A DNA stretch of 64,000 nucleotides, from NCBI RefSeq assembly GCF_030413175.1, contig NZ_CP129212.1, positions 3,162,001-3,226,000 of the forward strand. Reading direction: 5' to 3'. This DNA is from Bradyrhizobium roseum. Its GTDB lineage: Bacteria; Pseudomonadota; Alphaproteobacteria; Rhizobiales; Xanthobacteraceae. The notes under the pieces were generated by a model, which made no database searches, had not been told where the DNA came from, and worked only from the letters and a program-made list of their open reading frames with translations. The stretch's first letter is position 1, and every line of letters starts with the position of its first letter. This document shows, piece after piece, positions 50,353 to 59,920 of this stretch. The position numbers were made by a program, and so were the translations under genes.

Positions 50353-50835
50353 TCAGCGATCCGCGCGCAGCTTCGTCAGCCGGTCCAGCGCGCCCTGCAG
50401 GATGAAGATCGCGGCATGCTCGTCGATCACTTCAGCGCGACGGGCGCGGCTGACGTCCATCCCGATCAGCTCGCGCTCGACGGCCGCCGTCGACAGCCGC
50501 TCGTCCCACAGCGCGATGGCAAGGCCGGTGAGGTTGGAAAAATTGCGGGCAAAGGCGCGGGTCGATTGCGCGCGCGGCCCCTCGCTGCCGTCCATGTTGA
50601 TGGGAAGTCCCAGCACGAAACCGACAGCGTTACGCTCGCCGGCTATCGCCAAAAGCCGCGCCGCGTCGGCCTTGAACGCCTTGCGGTGCAGCGTTTCGAC
50701 GCCGGTCGCCAGCCGGCGGTCGGGATCGGAGACGGCGACGCCGATGGTCTTGGTGCCGAGGTCGAGGCCAACAAGGGCGCCGCGCTCGGGCCAGTGCGTG
50801 ACGGCGTCGATCAGGGGGAGGATGGGGGCGGGCAT
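50353..50835 (-). CDS. ruvX: Putative pre-16S rRNA nuclease / Holliday junction resolvase RuvX (YqgF)
   Basis: A 160-residue RNase H-fold protein: LVGLDLGTKTIGVAVSDPDRRLATGVETL (catalytic Asp), FVLGLPINMDGSEGP, LWDERLSTAAVERELIG, and VIDEHAAIFILQGALD (final Asp). YqgF matures the 5' end of 16S rRNA and has been linked to Holliday junctions. ATG 50833-50835 is chosen over 50850 by comparison with family length. Adjacent to the AEC gene downstream. Confidence 0.94.
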   Translation of the reverse strand: MPAPILPLIDAVTHWPERGALVGLDLGTKTIGVAVSDPDRRLATGVETLHRKAFKADAARLLAIAGERNAVGFVLGLPINMDGSEGPRAQSTRAFARNFSNLTGLAIALWDERLSTAAVERELIGMDVSRARRAEVIDEHAAIFILQGALDRLTKLRADR

Positions 50836-50924
50836 GGTCCCGCATAACACCGGTGCGGCGCGGGCGCAAAGCCGATGACGGCGTGGCGTCCATGCAGGAA
50901 CGCCACGCCGATCGTCGATGGACC

Positions 50925-51860
50925 TTACCGGATCGCGACCGGATTGATCATGCTCTGCACGGCGCCCTTGAAGCGCGGCTGGCCGAGCACGAACATGAAT
51001 TCATAGGCCTTGTCCTTGGCGAGTTCGGCCGTGTTCATGTTTTCCAGGATGTAGGTGCCGTTCATCGGCAACAGGATCTGGTGCACCTCGAAGATATTCT
51101 TGGTTTCGAACGGAACCGCTTCGACGCCCCAGGTGTCGGCGCCGATGGCGACGACGCCCTTGCCGGTGAGATATTTTGCGCCTTCGACGCCAAGCCCGGG
51201 TTCGCCGGCCCCGAAACGCTTGTCGTCCTTGCCGATCAGGCTGAGCCAGCCGGTATGGAAGATCACGACGTCGCCCTGGCGGATTTCGACGCCCTGCTTC
51301 TTGGCGACTTCCTCGATCTCCTTGGTGTTGAAGGCGGTGCCTTCCTTGACGACGTCGGTGCCGTAATGCGCGGCCATGTCGAGCAGCACGCCGCGCGTCA
51401 CCATCGGCGGAATCTTCTCGACGCCGAGCTTCTTCAGCCCGGAAGGATCGGCGAACTCGAGCAGCTTGTTGCCGTTGTAGTAGACGTGCTCGACGCCGAT
51501 ATGGCCGAGGCCGTCGAGCTGGCTGCCGACGCCGACCCAGCCATCGATCAGGTCGTCGTTGTAGGTGGTCTTGCTCGGCCCGAGGCCCGGGCTGCCGGCC
51601 TGGCCGGGCTGAACGACGGTGATCTTGAACGCCCGCGGCGGATAGGCCGGGGTCGTGCTGTCGACGGGAATGCCGAGCGGGTAGGTTTTGCCGGTCTTCA
51701 CCAGCCCCGCCGCCTTCACGACCAATTCAGGCGTCATGTAGTTGGCGGCGCCGATCTCGTCGTTCGGTCCCCATTTCGATTTCGTCCAGTCTTGAGCATT
51801 TGCTGTTCCGACCCCACCCAACAAAGCAACAGAACAGCACCATACGAACGCAAGTCGCAT
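50925..51860 (-). CDS. Exported cyclase family protein (kynurenine-formamidase-like fold)
   Basis: A 311-residue protein with a signal peptide (1-22, LAFVWCCSVALLGGVGTANA). The mature part NYMTPELVVKAAGLVKTGKTYPLGIPVD and the metal-site region GSQLDGLGHIGVEHVYYNG fit the cyclase/KynB family, with Asp and His of the metal site present though the canonical first His is Gln. FHTGWLS and IGADTWGVEAVPFE follow. The substrate is unknown, and the periplasmic location is unlike KynB. GGGAGGGA lies just upstream of ATG 51858-51860. It is monocistronic. Confidence 0.88.
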   Translation of the reverse strand: MRLAFVWCCSVALLGGVGTANAQDWTKSKWGPNDEIGAANYMTPELVVKAAGLVKTGKTYPLGIPVDSTTPAYPPRAFKITVVQPGQAGSPGLGPSKTTYNDDLIDGWVGVGSQLDGLGHIGVEHVYYNGNKLLEFADPSGLKKLGVEKIPPMVTRGVLLDMAAHYGTDVVKEGTAFNTKEIEEVAKKQGVEIRQGDVVIFHTGWLSLIGKDDKRFGAGEPGLGVEGAKYLTGKGVVAIGADTWGVEAVPFETKNIFEVHQILLPMNGTYILENMNTAELAKDKAYEFMFVLGQPRFKGAVQSMINPVAIR

Positions 51861-52055
51861 CGCAGTCCCTCCCAGATTGACGTTATGATTTTTGGTAACG
51901 AGCGGCTCATACTAACGTGGCAAAGCGCGGCGGCCAGAAAATTCTGAGTCCGATGCTCGCATTGCGATCGAACGCCGCAGCGCGAAACGCGCAGCGCAAC
52001 TTGCACTGTTATATTATTACAGCTGAGACGTTTCGCACGGCGAAAAGAATGCGTG

Positions 52056-52937
52056 TCAGGCGGCGATGACCTCGCCATTGCTGCCCAGGCAGGACGCAAA
52101 ACCTTGCAGCGCACTGTATTGATGCGCGCTGCGGCGGGTGATGAACAGCGTCTCGACCCGGGACTGCGCGGGCGACAGCGTATGGATGCTGACGCTGTCG
52201 TTTTTTCCGACCACGGCGCGCGGCAACAGCGTCACGCCCATGTCGGCGGCGACGCAGCCGATCATGCCGTCGAGCGTACCGAGTTCGAACCGCGCGGAAG
52301 ACGGCCAGCCGAACTCCGTAAAAACCTGTTCGAGCCGCTGTCGGTAGGTGCAGCCGGTGCGGAACACCAGCGCGGTGGGGCCGGATTCCGGCGTGCCGGC
52401 ACGGAGTGCGGCGAGGCTTTGCCATCGCCGCGCGGTCACCAGCACCAGTTCTTCGCGGAACGCGACCGTCGCATCGAGTTCGTCATGCTCGATCGGACCC
52501 GCGACGAAGGCGCCGTCGAACGTGCCGTTGAGCACGCCGGCCACCAGCTCGGAGGTCGTCGAGGTCCGCAGGCTCAATCGCACCTGCGGAAAGCGGCGAT
52601 GAAAATTTGCGAACAGCGTCGGCAGGCGGACGGCGGCTGTCGTTTCCATCGATCCGATCGCGAGCGGTCCCTTCGGCTCGCCGTCGTCGCGCGCCGCCAG
52701 CAGCGCCTCGCGCGACAGTGCGGCCATCCGTTCGGCATAGGGCAGCAAGCGGCGGCCGGCGCCGGTCAGGGTCATGCCGCGGCTGTGCCGCTCGAACAGT
52801 GCGGTGCCGATCTCGGCTTCCAATGCTTTCACGCGCTGCGTGACATTGGACTGCACGGTGTTGAGTTCGTCGGCGGCGCGAGTGATGCCGCCCAGCCGGG
52901 CGACGGTGGAAAAGGTGAGGAGGTCGCTCAGCTCCAT
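52056..52937 (-). CDS. LysR family transcriptional regulator
   Basis: A 293-residue LTTR. The HTH is LLTFSTVARLGGITRAADELNTVQSNVTQRVKALEAEIGTALFERHSRGMTLTGAG; the effector domain starts about 90 (KGPLAIGSMETTAAVRLPTLFANF). It is divergent to the first nitronate monooxygenase gene across 100 bp that contains an AT-rich dyad, the usual LTTR arrangement, so control of the NMO genes is the likely role. The effector is not known. ATG 52935-52937 is used. Confidence 0.93.
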   Translation of the reverse strand: MELSDLLTFSTVARLGGITRAADELNTVQSNVTQRVKALEAEIGTALFERHSRGMTLTGAGRRLLPYAERMAALSREALLAARDDGEPKGPLAIGSMETTAAVRLPTLFANFHRRFPQVRLSLRTSTTSELVAGVLNGTFDGAFVAGPIEHDELDATVAFREELVLVTARRWQSLAALRAGTPESGPTALVFRTGCTYRQRLEQVFTEFGWPSSARFELGTLDGMIGCVAADMGVTLLPRAVVGKNDSVSIHTLSPAQSRVETLFITRRSAHQYSALQGFASCLGSNGEVIAA

Positions 52938-52971
52938 GGCACGGCCCGTTTCATTTTACAGATGCCTGAAT

Positions 52972-52994
52972 TCTATAGTATTCATTATTATAGA
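52972..52994. promoter_or_regulatory. AT-rich dyad, candidate LysR box for the NMO genes
   Basis: TCTATAGTA (52972-52980) and TATTATAGA (52986-52994) are inverted repeats (8 of 9 matching) with a 5-nt gap. It contains T-N11-A, as LTTR sites do, and lies in the divergent gap, 46 bp before the NMO start and 35 bp before the LysR start. Confidence 0.65.
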
Positions 52995-53039
52995 TGGTAG
53001 TCCGGCTCTATATTGCTGTCCAGAATGCAGGGAATGGAC

Positions 53040-54014
53040 ATGCCGATATCCACGCCATTGACCGCCCGTCTGGGCATCCAGCATCCGATCCTCTCGGCGC
53101 CGATGGATTTCATTGCTGGCGCGCGTCTTACCGCGGCCGTCAGCGCGGCCGGCGGTTTCGGTATTCTGGGCGGCGGCTATGGCGACAAGGCGTGGCTTGA
53201 GCAGGAAACGACAAAACTTGCCGACGTACAAAACCCCTTCGGCATCGGTTTCATCACCTGGAGCCTGGCCAAACAGCCGGCGCTGCTGGACATCGCGCTT
53301 CACGTGCAGCCGCGCGCGATCATGCTGTCGTTCGGTGATCCCGCGCCGTTCGCGCCGCGGATCAAATCATCCGGCGCGCTGCTGATCTGCCAGGTGCAGG
53401 ACGAGGACATGGCGCAACAGGCGCTCGATGCCGGCGCCGACATCCTGATTGCGCAGGGCACCGAGGCCGGCGGCCACGGCGCGTCGCGCACCACGCTTGA
53501 CATCGTGCCGGCGATCGTCGATCTCGCCGCCGGCCGGGTGCCGGTGGTTGCTGCCGGCGGCATCGGCGACGGCCGCGGGCTGGCGGCGATGATGATGCTG
53601 GGCGCCTCCGGCGTGCTGCTCGGCACGCGCTTTTACGCCAGCCAGGAATGCGACGGCCCAGAGGAAGCCAAGCGGCGCATCTGCGCGGCGACCAGCGGCA
53701 ACAGCGTCCGCGGCATCATCTTCGATCTCTCGCGTAACAATGTCTGGCCGGCGCCGTTCACCGGCCGCTGCCTGATCAACGATCACGCGCGGCGCTGGAT
53801 GGGGCGCGAGGTCGAACTAATGCAGAATGTCGGGGCGGTCGCGGCCGAATATGCGGCGGCGAGGGCGGCGGGCAATTTCGATATCGCCGCCGTCATCGCC
53901 GGCGAAGCCGTCGGGCTGATCCATGATATCCCGCCGGCAGCCGAAATCGTCGACCGGATCGTCACCGAGGCCGGCCAGATCTTGAACGGGCGGCGAAATT
54001 CCGTCGCTGCCTAA
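53040..54014 (+). CDS. Nitronate monooxygenase family protein
   Basis: A 324-residue FMN TIM-barrel enzyme oxidising nitronates (class I-like NMO). FMN/phosphate-binding motifs: PILSAPMDFIAGARLTAAVSAAGGFGILGGGYGD, IAQGTEAGGHGASRT, and VVAAGGIGDGRGLAAMMMLGASGVLLGTRF. ATG 53040 is chosen because AGGGA is six bases upstream; ATGs at 53025 and 53034 are earlier alternatives. A second NMO gene follows 39 bp downstream. Divergent LysR upstream. Confidence 0.9.
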   Translation: MPISTPLTARLGIQHPILSAPMDFIAGARLTAAVSAAGGFGILGGGYGDKAWLEQETTKLADVQNPFGIGFITWSLAKQPALLDIALHVQPRAIMLSFGDPAPFAPRIKSSGALLICQVQDEDMAQQALDAGADILIAQGTEAGGHGASRTTLDIVPAIVDLAAGRVPVVAAGGIGDGRGLAAMMMLGASGVLLGTRFYASQECDGPEEAKRRICAATSGNSVRGIIFDLSRNNVWPAPFTGRCLINDHARRWMGREVELMQNVGAVAAEYAAARAAGNFDIAAVIAGEAVGLIHDIPPAAEIVDRIVTEAGQILNGRRNSVAA

Positions 54015-54053
54015 TCCTCACGCTTCTTAGACTCACCCAAGCGAGCAAACACC

Positions 54054-55130
54054 ATGTGGCCAGACCGCCGGATCATCGACCTCTTCAAGACCGAATTTCC
54101 GATCGTGCTGGCGCCGATGGCCGGCATCATGGACGCCGACCTCGTGATCGCGGCGGCACAGGGCGGGGCGCTGGGCTCGCTGCCCTGTGCGATGATCACG
54201 GCGGAGAAGGCACGCGAGCAGGTCAACATCATCCGCCAGCGCGTCTCCGCGCCGGTGAACATGAACTTCTTCTGCCACACGGCGGTCGATGCCGATCCCG
54301 CGCGCGAGGCGGGCTGGAAGGCGCGGCTCGGCGCCTACTACAAGGAGTTGGGGCTCGATCCCGCCGCGCCGTTTGCCGCCGCCAACCGCGCGCCGTTCGG
54401 TGAGGCGATGTGCGCGGTGGTGGAAGAACTGAAGCCGGAAGTGGTCAGTTTCCACTTCGGCTTGCCCGACGCGGCGCTGGTCCGGCGCGTCAAGGCCGCG
54501 GGATCAATCGTGATGTCGTCGGCGACCATCGTGAAGGAGGCGGTCTGGCTGGAGCAGAACGGCGCCGACGTCATCATCGCGCAGGGCGCGGAGGCCGGCG
54601 GTCACCGCGGCATGTTCCTGACCGACAACATCGCCCAGCAGCCCGGCACCTTTGCGCTGGTGCCGCAGGTGGTCGATGCGGTGAAGGTGCCGGTGATTGC
54701 GGCCGGCGGCATTGCCGACGGCCGCGGCATCGCGGCGGCGTTCGCGCTGGGTGCCGCCGGCGTGCAGATCGGCAGCGCCTATCTGCGCTGCCCCGAATCC
54801 AAGGTGAGTGCGGCGGGGCGGGTCGCGTTGGGAGAGGCGAGCGACGACGCCACCTTCATCACCAATGTCATGACCGGACGCCCGGCGCGCGGCGTTCCCA
54901 ACCGCGTCATGCGCGAGGTCGGCCCGATCTCGCCGGACGCCCCGGCATTCCCGCACGCCGCCACCGCGCTCGGCCCGCTGAAGGCGGCGGCCGAAAAGCT
55001 CGGCAAGGTCGATTTCACCAACCTGTGGGCCGGTCAGGCGCTGCGGATGGGCCGCGAGATGCCGGCGGCCGAGCTGACGCGGTCGCTCGCGGGCGCCGCG
55101 CTGGCGCGGCTGTCTGCGCTGGGCGGGTAG
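54054..55130 (+). CDS. Nitronate monooxygenase family protein (second copy)
   Basis: A 358-residue FMN-dependent protein: FPIVLAPMAGIMDADLVIAAAQGGALGSLPCAMI, VNMNFFCHTAVD, GADVIIAQGAEAGGHRGMFL and IAAGGIADGRGIAAAFALGAAGVQIGSAYLRC. It has the same family motifs as the preceding gene but is only moderately similar (different loop lengths, an NFFCH motif absent from the first), so it is a diverged rather than recent duplicate. Same operon by spacing (39 bp). The native substrate (3-nitropropionate or nitroalkanes) is inferred from the family. Confidence 0.92.
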   Translation: MWPDRRIIDLFKTEFPIVLAPMAGIMDADLVIAAAQGGALGSLPCAMITAEKAREQVNIIRQRVSAPVNMNFFCHTAVDADPAREAGWKARLGAYYKELGLDPAAPFAAANRAPFGEAMCAVVEELKPEVVSFHFGLPDAALVRRVKAAGSIVMSSATIVKEAVWLEQNGADVIIAQGAEAGGHRGMFLTDNIAQQPGTFALVPQVVDAVKVPVIAAGGIADGRGIAAAFALGAAGVQIGSAYLRCPESKVSAAGRVALGEASDDATFITNVMTGRPARGVPNRVMREVGPISPDAPAFPHAATALGPLKAAAEKLGKVDFTNLWAGQALRMGREMPAAELTRSLAGAALARLSALGG

Positions 55131-55404
55131 GGCGCGCCGCATCGGGCGCCCGGCTCGACGTCAAAATTGGGCCAAAAGCATTGATTAACACGGCGTCCAG
55201 ATCGGCCGCCGGAGTTCACTCATGAAAATCCGGAGGGCCGACTTCCGGCTTGGCGCGAGGTTGGGGAACCGTCTGCCATGGACAACACTTATCCCCGCGA
55301 CGAAGCGGGATGGAGCCGCCGGATGTCGAGAGCTCGGGGACGGCGCGATGTATCCATATCTTCCAGACCGCATCATTAACTGGCGTGACGGCAGAGGCAG
55401 GGTT

Positions 55405-55911
55405 ATGCGGACCTTGATCCTGGCATTGTCCATCCTGGCGATCATCGACAGCGCGCATTTCGCCGCGGCCGGCCTGAGCGACACGCCCCGGGAAACGGCG
55501 GCCCCCGCCGATACGGCAAGCACGACCAGCGAAGCGACCCAGCAGACCGAGCAACAGATCGGCCTCACCAAGGCCAAGCGTCGTAACGTGCAGCGTCGGC
55601 TGACGACGCTTGGGTTCGAGACGAAGGCCAACGGGACGTTCGATGAGCCGACGCGCGCGGCGATCTCGCGCTGGCAGGAGGAGAATGGCTACCCTTCGAC
55701 CGGCTTCCTCAACGCCGGGCAGCACAAGGCGATGACGGACGCCGCGAAGCAGGCTGCCAAAGCCGACCGCAAGGATCGTCGCCGGGCCGGAAACCGCACC
55801 CGCTATTCGCGCGGTGGCGGCGGTCCGATCGGAGTAATCGGCGGTGCGGTGCGTGGCGTAGGGGGCGCGGTGCGCGGCGTCGGCAGCGCAGTCGGCGGAA
55901 TATTCCGCTGA
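55405..55911 (+). CDS. Exported peptidoglycan-binding-domain protein with Gly-rich tail
   Basis: A 168-residue protein. Signal peptide 1-22 (LILALSILAIIDSAHFAAA). Residues 55-105 (KAKRRNVQRRLTTLGFETKANGTFDEPTRAAISRWQEENGYPSTGFLN) form a PG_binding_1 domain. After a basic linker (KADRKDRRRAGNRTRY), the tail has GG-rich repeats of GAVRGVG. No catalytic domain, so it is likely a structural or adaptor envelope protein. GAGGCAGGG lies upstream of ATG 55405; a longer open frame starts at 55222 without likeness. Confidence 0.8.
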   Translation: MRTLILALSILAIIDSAHFAAAGLSDTPRETAAPADTASTTSEATQQTEQQIGLTKAKRRNVQRRLTTLGFETKANGTFDEPTRAAISRWQEENGYPSTGFLNAGQHKAMTDAAKQAAKADRKDRRRAGNRTRYSRGGGGPIGVIGGAVRGVGGAVRGVGSAVGGIFR

Positions 55912-55946
55912 TAATCAGTCCGGGATGGCCGCCCGACGACGCAGCC

Positions 55947-56822
55947 TCACAGCGCGTGAACCCAGGCCTCCGGAACCAGCGCGTAGGCGTCGCCGCGCCG
56001 GGCCAGCCGCGAGAATGCCGGGAAATGCAGATGCATCCCTGCGATCAGGACGCCGTCGGCGGAGACGCGGTCGAACATCCGCTTTCGCGCCGCGGCGGCG
56101 GCGGCGAGATCCGTGTCGAAGGCCATGCCGGCTTCGGGGAACGCGGTCTGCACTTCCGGCACGTGCACCGTGTCGCCCCAGATCATCAACTGGTCGTTGC
56201 CTGAGGCGATCAGATACGCGGTGTGGCCCGGCGTATGGCCGTGGCTTGGCACGGCGGTGACGCCGGGAAACACTTCGCCCTCCCGGAACAGTCGCGTCTG
56301 CTTCTTGTAAGGCGCGACCTGCTCGCGGCCGGCCTGGAAAAACAGTTTTGCGGACCGCTCGTCGGCCTTGGCCATCGCGCCGTCGTCGAACCAGTGCGGC
56401 AGCTCGTTCTCGTGCATCACCAGTTCCGCATTTGGAAACAGCAGCTGCCCGTTGGTCATGTCGGTGAGGCCGGCCGAGTGGTCCGGGTGCATATGGGTCA
56501 GCAGCACCGTATCGATCGACTTCGGATCGATCCCTGATGCGACCAGGTTGCGCTGAACAAAGCCGGCCGTGGGCGCCATGTAGTTGCCCGATCCGGTATC
56601 GACGAGGGCGGTGCGTCCTTTGGAATGGATCAGAAACGTGTTGACGCTGGTCCGCCGCGCCGGCCGGAACGCATCCGTCAAAATCTGCTTGGCCTTGTCG
56701 AGATCGACATTGCGCATCACGTCGAGCGTGCCGTCGAGATAGCCGTCGCTGATGGTGGTGACGACGATGTCGCCGATTTTGCGGTGATAGACGCCGGGAA
56801 TTTGCGCGGCCGGTTGGTTCAT
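55947..56822 (-). CDS. MBL-fold metallo-hydrolase
   Basis: A 291-residue metallo-beta-lactamase fold protein without a signal peptide. The metal motif is H-M-H-P-D-H in LLTHMHPDHSAGL, with ALVDTGSGNYMAP before it and VPSHGHTPGHTAYLI and IWGDTVH after. It resembles the AHL-lactonase/glyoxalase II-like group of MBL proteins; the substrate is open. Its stop is near the peptidoglycan-binding gene (convergent) and the next upstream gene on the strand is the alpha/beta hydrolase, 30 bp away, so a two-gene unit is likely. Confidence 0.92.
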   Translation of the reverse strand: MNQPAAQIPGVYHRKIGDIVVTTISDGYLDGTLDVMRNVDLDKAKQILTDAFRPARRTSVNTFLIHSKGRTALVDTGSGNYMAPTAGFVQRNLVASGIDPKSIDTVLLTHMHPDHSAGLTDMTNGQLLFPNAELVMHENELPHWFDDGAMAKADERSAKLFFQAGREQVAPYKKQTRLFREGEVFPGVTAVPSHGHTPGHTAYLIASGNDQLMIWGDTVHVPEVQTAFPEAGMAFDTDLAAAAAARKRMFDRVSADGVLIAGMHLHFPAFSRLARRGDAYALVPEAWVHAL

Positions 56823-56852
56823 GCGGGGTGACCTCGAGGCTGGGTGGCCGGC

Positions 56853-57644
56853 TCAGGCGCCGGCCGATGTCAAAAATTCGTCGATGGTGTCGGAGAGCAG
56901 GTCGGGGGTTTGCACCGACATGTAATGCCCGGTGCGGATTTCGACGTAGCGCGCGCCCGGAATGGTTTTGGCGACGGCTTCCGCCAGCGCCGGCGGCCGC
57001 ACGCGGTCGAGGCTGCCGCCGATCACCAGCACCGGACAGGTGATGCCAGCCAGTTCGTCCTGCATTTCGGCCGCCGCCAGCATGCGCCAGATCGTGGCGT
57101 AGCTAGAGGGATCGTTGCCGAGCCACCGGGACCGGAATCGTTCGAACCGCTTGAGGTCGCCGCGCAGCTCCGGCGCATAGCCGTTCAGCATCGAATCCTC
57201 GACCGCGACCCCCATGCCGGCGGCTTCGATCCGCGCCAGCCGTTCCAGCGCCGGGGCGCGGCGCTCGGCGGCGATGCCGGTGGCCGGGCTGCCGACCGCG
57301 ACGGCGCTGGTGCGCGCCGGATAGCGGGCCGCAAACTGCAGCGCGATGGCGCCGCCCACGGCGACGCCTGCCAGCGCGACCTGCCCTTTGATGCCGAAAT
57401 GATCGAGCAGGGCGGCGATGTCGTCGGCCATGGTGTCGAGGGTGAGTTCGCCGCGCACTTTCTGCGACAGCCCGGCGCCGCGGGTGTCGTAGCGCAGCAC
57501 TTTTCGCGATGTGGCAAACCGCGGCGCGACATCGTCCCAGCTTTCCAGCGAGCCGCCCATTTCGTGCACCAGCACCAGCGTGCGCTCGCCCGAGCCGCTC
57601 AGCTCGCAGCGCAGACCCGCGCCATTGGCTTCGATGAAATCCAT
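56853..57644 (-). CDS. Alpha/beta-hydrolase-fold protein lacking the nucleophile serine
   Basis: A 263-residue protein of the 3-oxoadipate enol-lactonase-like group (RTLVLVHEMGGSLESWDDVAPRF, RYDTRGAGLS). At the nucleophile elbow, where G-x-S-x-G is expected, it reads G-V-A-V-G (Ala95). The Asp in VIGGSLDRVRPP and the His in IRTGHYM of the triad are still there. So it should be inactive as a serine hydrolase or use a different chemistry (inference). Likely co-transcribed with the MBL gene (30-bp gap). ATG 57642-57644 is used. Confidence 0.85.
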   Translation of the reverse strand: MDFIEANGAGLRCELSGSGERTLVLVHEMGGSLESWDDVAPRFATSRKVLRYDTRGAGLSQKVRGELTLDTMADDIAALLDHFGIKGQVALAGVAVGGAIALQFAARYPARTSAVAVGSPATGIAAERRAPALERLARIEAAGMGVAVEDSMLNGYAPELRGDLKRFERFRSRWLGNDPSSYATIWRMLAAAEMQDELAGITCPVLVIGGSLDRVRPPALAEAVAKTIPGARYVEIRTGHYMSVQTPDLLSDTIDEFLTSAGA

Positions 57645-57920
57645 CCCGCGTCCCCCGGTTTTTGCTTTGGTCTTCTTGTTGTCACCGAGAGCGACGTGCG
57701 GTCAGCCCCGAGATCAGGGGTCTACGATACCTGAGCCGGTACAAATCTCAAATTCGGGAGAAGGGCGACATGGCAGGCACTCCCGGGTTCGAGGCCGCCG
57801 GGGCGCTTTTGCGCTAGAAATGAGCGCTTTGCGCACCATCCGGCGGTCCCCGGCGGTTGCGGCGCAAAACCGGCGTCTGCTATACGGCGGGTGCCAATTC
57901 TCCATTCGAGGCCTATATTA

Positions 57921-58208
57921 ATGTCCGTTGATGCCGCCACCGTCCGCCGTATCGCGCATCTGGCGCGAATCGCGGTCACCGAGGCAGAGGTTCCCCATCT
58001 GCAGGGCGAGCTGAACGCCATGCTTGCTTTCGTGGAGCAGCTTTCGGAAGTGAATGTCGACGGCGTCGAGCCGATGACCTCGGTGACCCCGATGGAAATG
58101 AAGAAGCGGGCCGACGTGGTCAATGATGGCGGGATTGCCGACGCCATCGTCGCCAACGCGCCGGAAACGCAAAATCATTTCTTCCTGGTGCCGAAGGTGG
58201 TCGAGTAA
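57921..58208 (+). CDS. gatC: Asp-tRNA(Asn)/Glu-tRNA(Gln) amidotransferase subunit GatC
   Basis: A 95-residue scaffold subunit stabilising GatA-GatB in the amidation of mischarged Glu-tRNA(Gln). Family segments: [46 protein letters not shown], and [11 protein letters not shown] at the end. First gene of the gat operon; an open reading gap of 25 bp separates it from a small gene, then gatA. ATG 57921 follows an AT-rich stretch TATATTA. Confidence 0.96.
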   Translation: MSVDAATVRRIAHLARIAVTEAEVPHLQGELNAMLAFVEQLSEVNVDGVEPMTSVTPMEMKKRADVVNDGGIADAIVANAPETQNHFFLVPKVVE

Positions 58209-58233
58209 TTCTTTTTAAAGATCGGAAGCTCCG

Positions 58234-58446
58234 ATGTGTCTGCTCTGCGACGATGAAAAGGCCTACCAGGCCTACATGAACTACCTCGACGCGATGGAGC
58301 GGCAGGGCAAGGCCGCCGATCCCGACAAGGCGATGGACGTTCTCCTTGATGCGCTCGAGGCCGATGAACGGACGCGGCCGAAATCCGACGATCCCGCCAA
58401 CGACAAGACGCTTTCTCCCTTCTTCTGCAGCCCGATCAATAAATGA
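58234..58446 (+). CDS. Small conserved protein between gatC and gatA
   Basis: A 70-residue acidic, helical protein, [21 protein letters not shown]...[21 protein letters not shown], with a C-x-x-C pair at the N-terminus and a third Cys near the end. No named family is known to me; I have the impression similar proteins occur in this position in related genomes. Its TGA overlaps the gatA ATG (ATGA, 58443-58446), so it is translated with the gat genes. Confidence 0.75.
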   Translation: MCLLCDDEKAYQAYMNYLDAMERQGKAADPDKAMDVLLDALEADERTRPKSDDPANDKTLSPFFCSPINK

Positions 58447-59918
58447 CCGACCTGACATCGATGACGATCGCCGAGGCCAAGGCCGGCCTCGCGGCTAAGT
58501 CTTTCACCGCGCTTGAACTGACGGATGCGCATCTGGCCGCCATCGAGGCGGCGCGGTCGCTCAACGCCTTCGTGCTGGAAACGCCGGAGAAGGCGAGGGA
58601 CATGGCGCGCGCGATCGACGCGAAGATCGCCAGGGGCGAGGGCGGTCCGCTGGCCGGCATTCCGCTTGGGATCAAGGATCTGTTCGCCACCAAGGATGTC
58701 CGCACCACCGCGTGCTCAAAAATCCTCGGCAATTTCGTGCCGCCGTATGAGTCCACCGTCACTTCGCAGCTCTGGCGCGACGGTGCGGTGATGCTCGGCA
58801 AGCTCAACAACGACGAATTCGCGATGGGCTCGGCGAACGAGACCTCGTGCTTCGGCCCCGTGGTCAATCCGTGGCGGCGCGAGGGCTCCAACACCGCGCT
58901 TGTGCCGGGCGGCTCGTCCGGCGGCTCCGCCTCTGCCGTGGCCGCGCTGCTCTGCATGGGCGCGACCGCGACCGATACCGGCGGCTCGATCCGCCAGCCC
59001 GCGGCCTTCACCGCCACCGTCGGCGTCAAGCCGACCTACGGCCGCTGCTCGCGCTGGGGCATCGTCGCGTTTGCCTCCTCGCTCGACCAAGCCGGCCCGA
59101 TCGCGCGCACCACCCGCGACGCCGCGATCCTGATGCGCTCGATGGCGGGTCACGATGCCAAGGATTCCACGTCGGTCGATATCGCCGTGCCGGACTACGA
59201 GGCGGCGATCGGAAAATCCGTCAAGGGCATGAAGATCGGCATCCCGAAAGAGTACCGCCTCGACGGCATGCCGGCGGAAATCGAGAAGCTTTGGAGCGAA
59301 GGCGCGGCCTGGCTGAAGGCCGCCGGCGCCGAACTGGTCGATGTGTCGCTGCCGCACACCAAATACGCGTTGCCGGCCTATTACATTGTCGCGCCCGCGG
59401 AGGCCTCCTCCAACCTCGCGCGCTACGACGGCGTACGTTACGGCCTGCGCGTACCCGGCCGCAACATCACCGAAATGTACGAGAACACACGCGCCGAGGG
59501 GTTTGGCGCCGAGGTGCGCCGCCGCGTCATGATCGGCACCTATGTGCTCTCGGCCGGCTATTACGACGCCTATTACATCCGCGCGCAAAAAGTCCGCACG
59601 CTGATCAAGAAGGATTTTGAGGACTGCTTTGCCAAGGGCGTCAGCGCGATCCTGACCCCGGCGACACCCTCGGCGGCGTTCGGCATCGGCGAAAAGGGCG
59701 GCGCCGATCCGGTCGAGATGTATCTCAACGACATCTTTACCGTGACGGTGAACATGGCCGGACTGCCCGGCATCGCGGTGCCGGCCGGCAAGGACAGCCA
59801 GGGCCTGCCGCTCGGGCTGCAGTTGATCGGCCGTCCGTTCGACGAGGAGACCTTGTTCTCGCTCGGCGAGGTGGTGGAGCAGGCGGCCGGGCGCTTTACG
59901 CCGCAGCGCTGGTGGTAG
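58443..59918 (+). CDS. gatA: Glutamyl-tRNA(Gln) amidotransferase subunit GatA
   Basis: A 491-residue amidase-signature subunit producing ammonia from glutamine. Lys78 in [13 protein letters not shown], the [11 protein letters not shown] loop and the nucleophile Ser in [10 protein letters not shown] are all present. GFTTCSPAF-like acceptor region and the C-terminal [19 protein letters not shown] are standard. The ATG overlaps the stop of the small upstream gene by four bases. Together with gatB and gatC, it makes Gln-tRNA(Gln) in organisms without GlnRS. Confidence 0.96.
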   Translation: MTDLTSMTIAEAKAGLAAKSFTALELTDAHLAAIEAARSLNAFVLETPEKARDMARAIDAKIARGEGGPLAGIPLGIKDLFATKDVRTTACSKILGNFVPPYESTVTSQLWRDGAVMLGKLNNDEFAMGSANETSCFGPVVNPWRREGSNTALVPGGSSGGSASAVAALLCMGATATDTGGSIRQPAAFTATVGVKPTYGRCSRWGIVAFASSLDQAGPIARTTRDAAILMRSMAGHDAKDSTSVDIAVPDYEAAIGKSVKGMKIGIPKEYRLDGMPAEIEKLWSEGAAWLKAAGAELVDVSLPHTKYALPAYYIVAPAEASSNLARYDGVRYGLRVPGRNITEMYENTRAEGFGAEVRRRVMIGTYVLSAGYYDAYYIRAQKVRTLIKKDFEDCFAKGVSAILTPATPSAAFGIGEKGGADPVEMYLNDIFTVTVNMAGLPGIAVPAGKDSQGLPLGLQLIGRPFDEETLFSLGEVVEQAAGRFTPQRWW

Positions 59919-59920
59919 CG

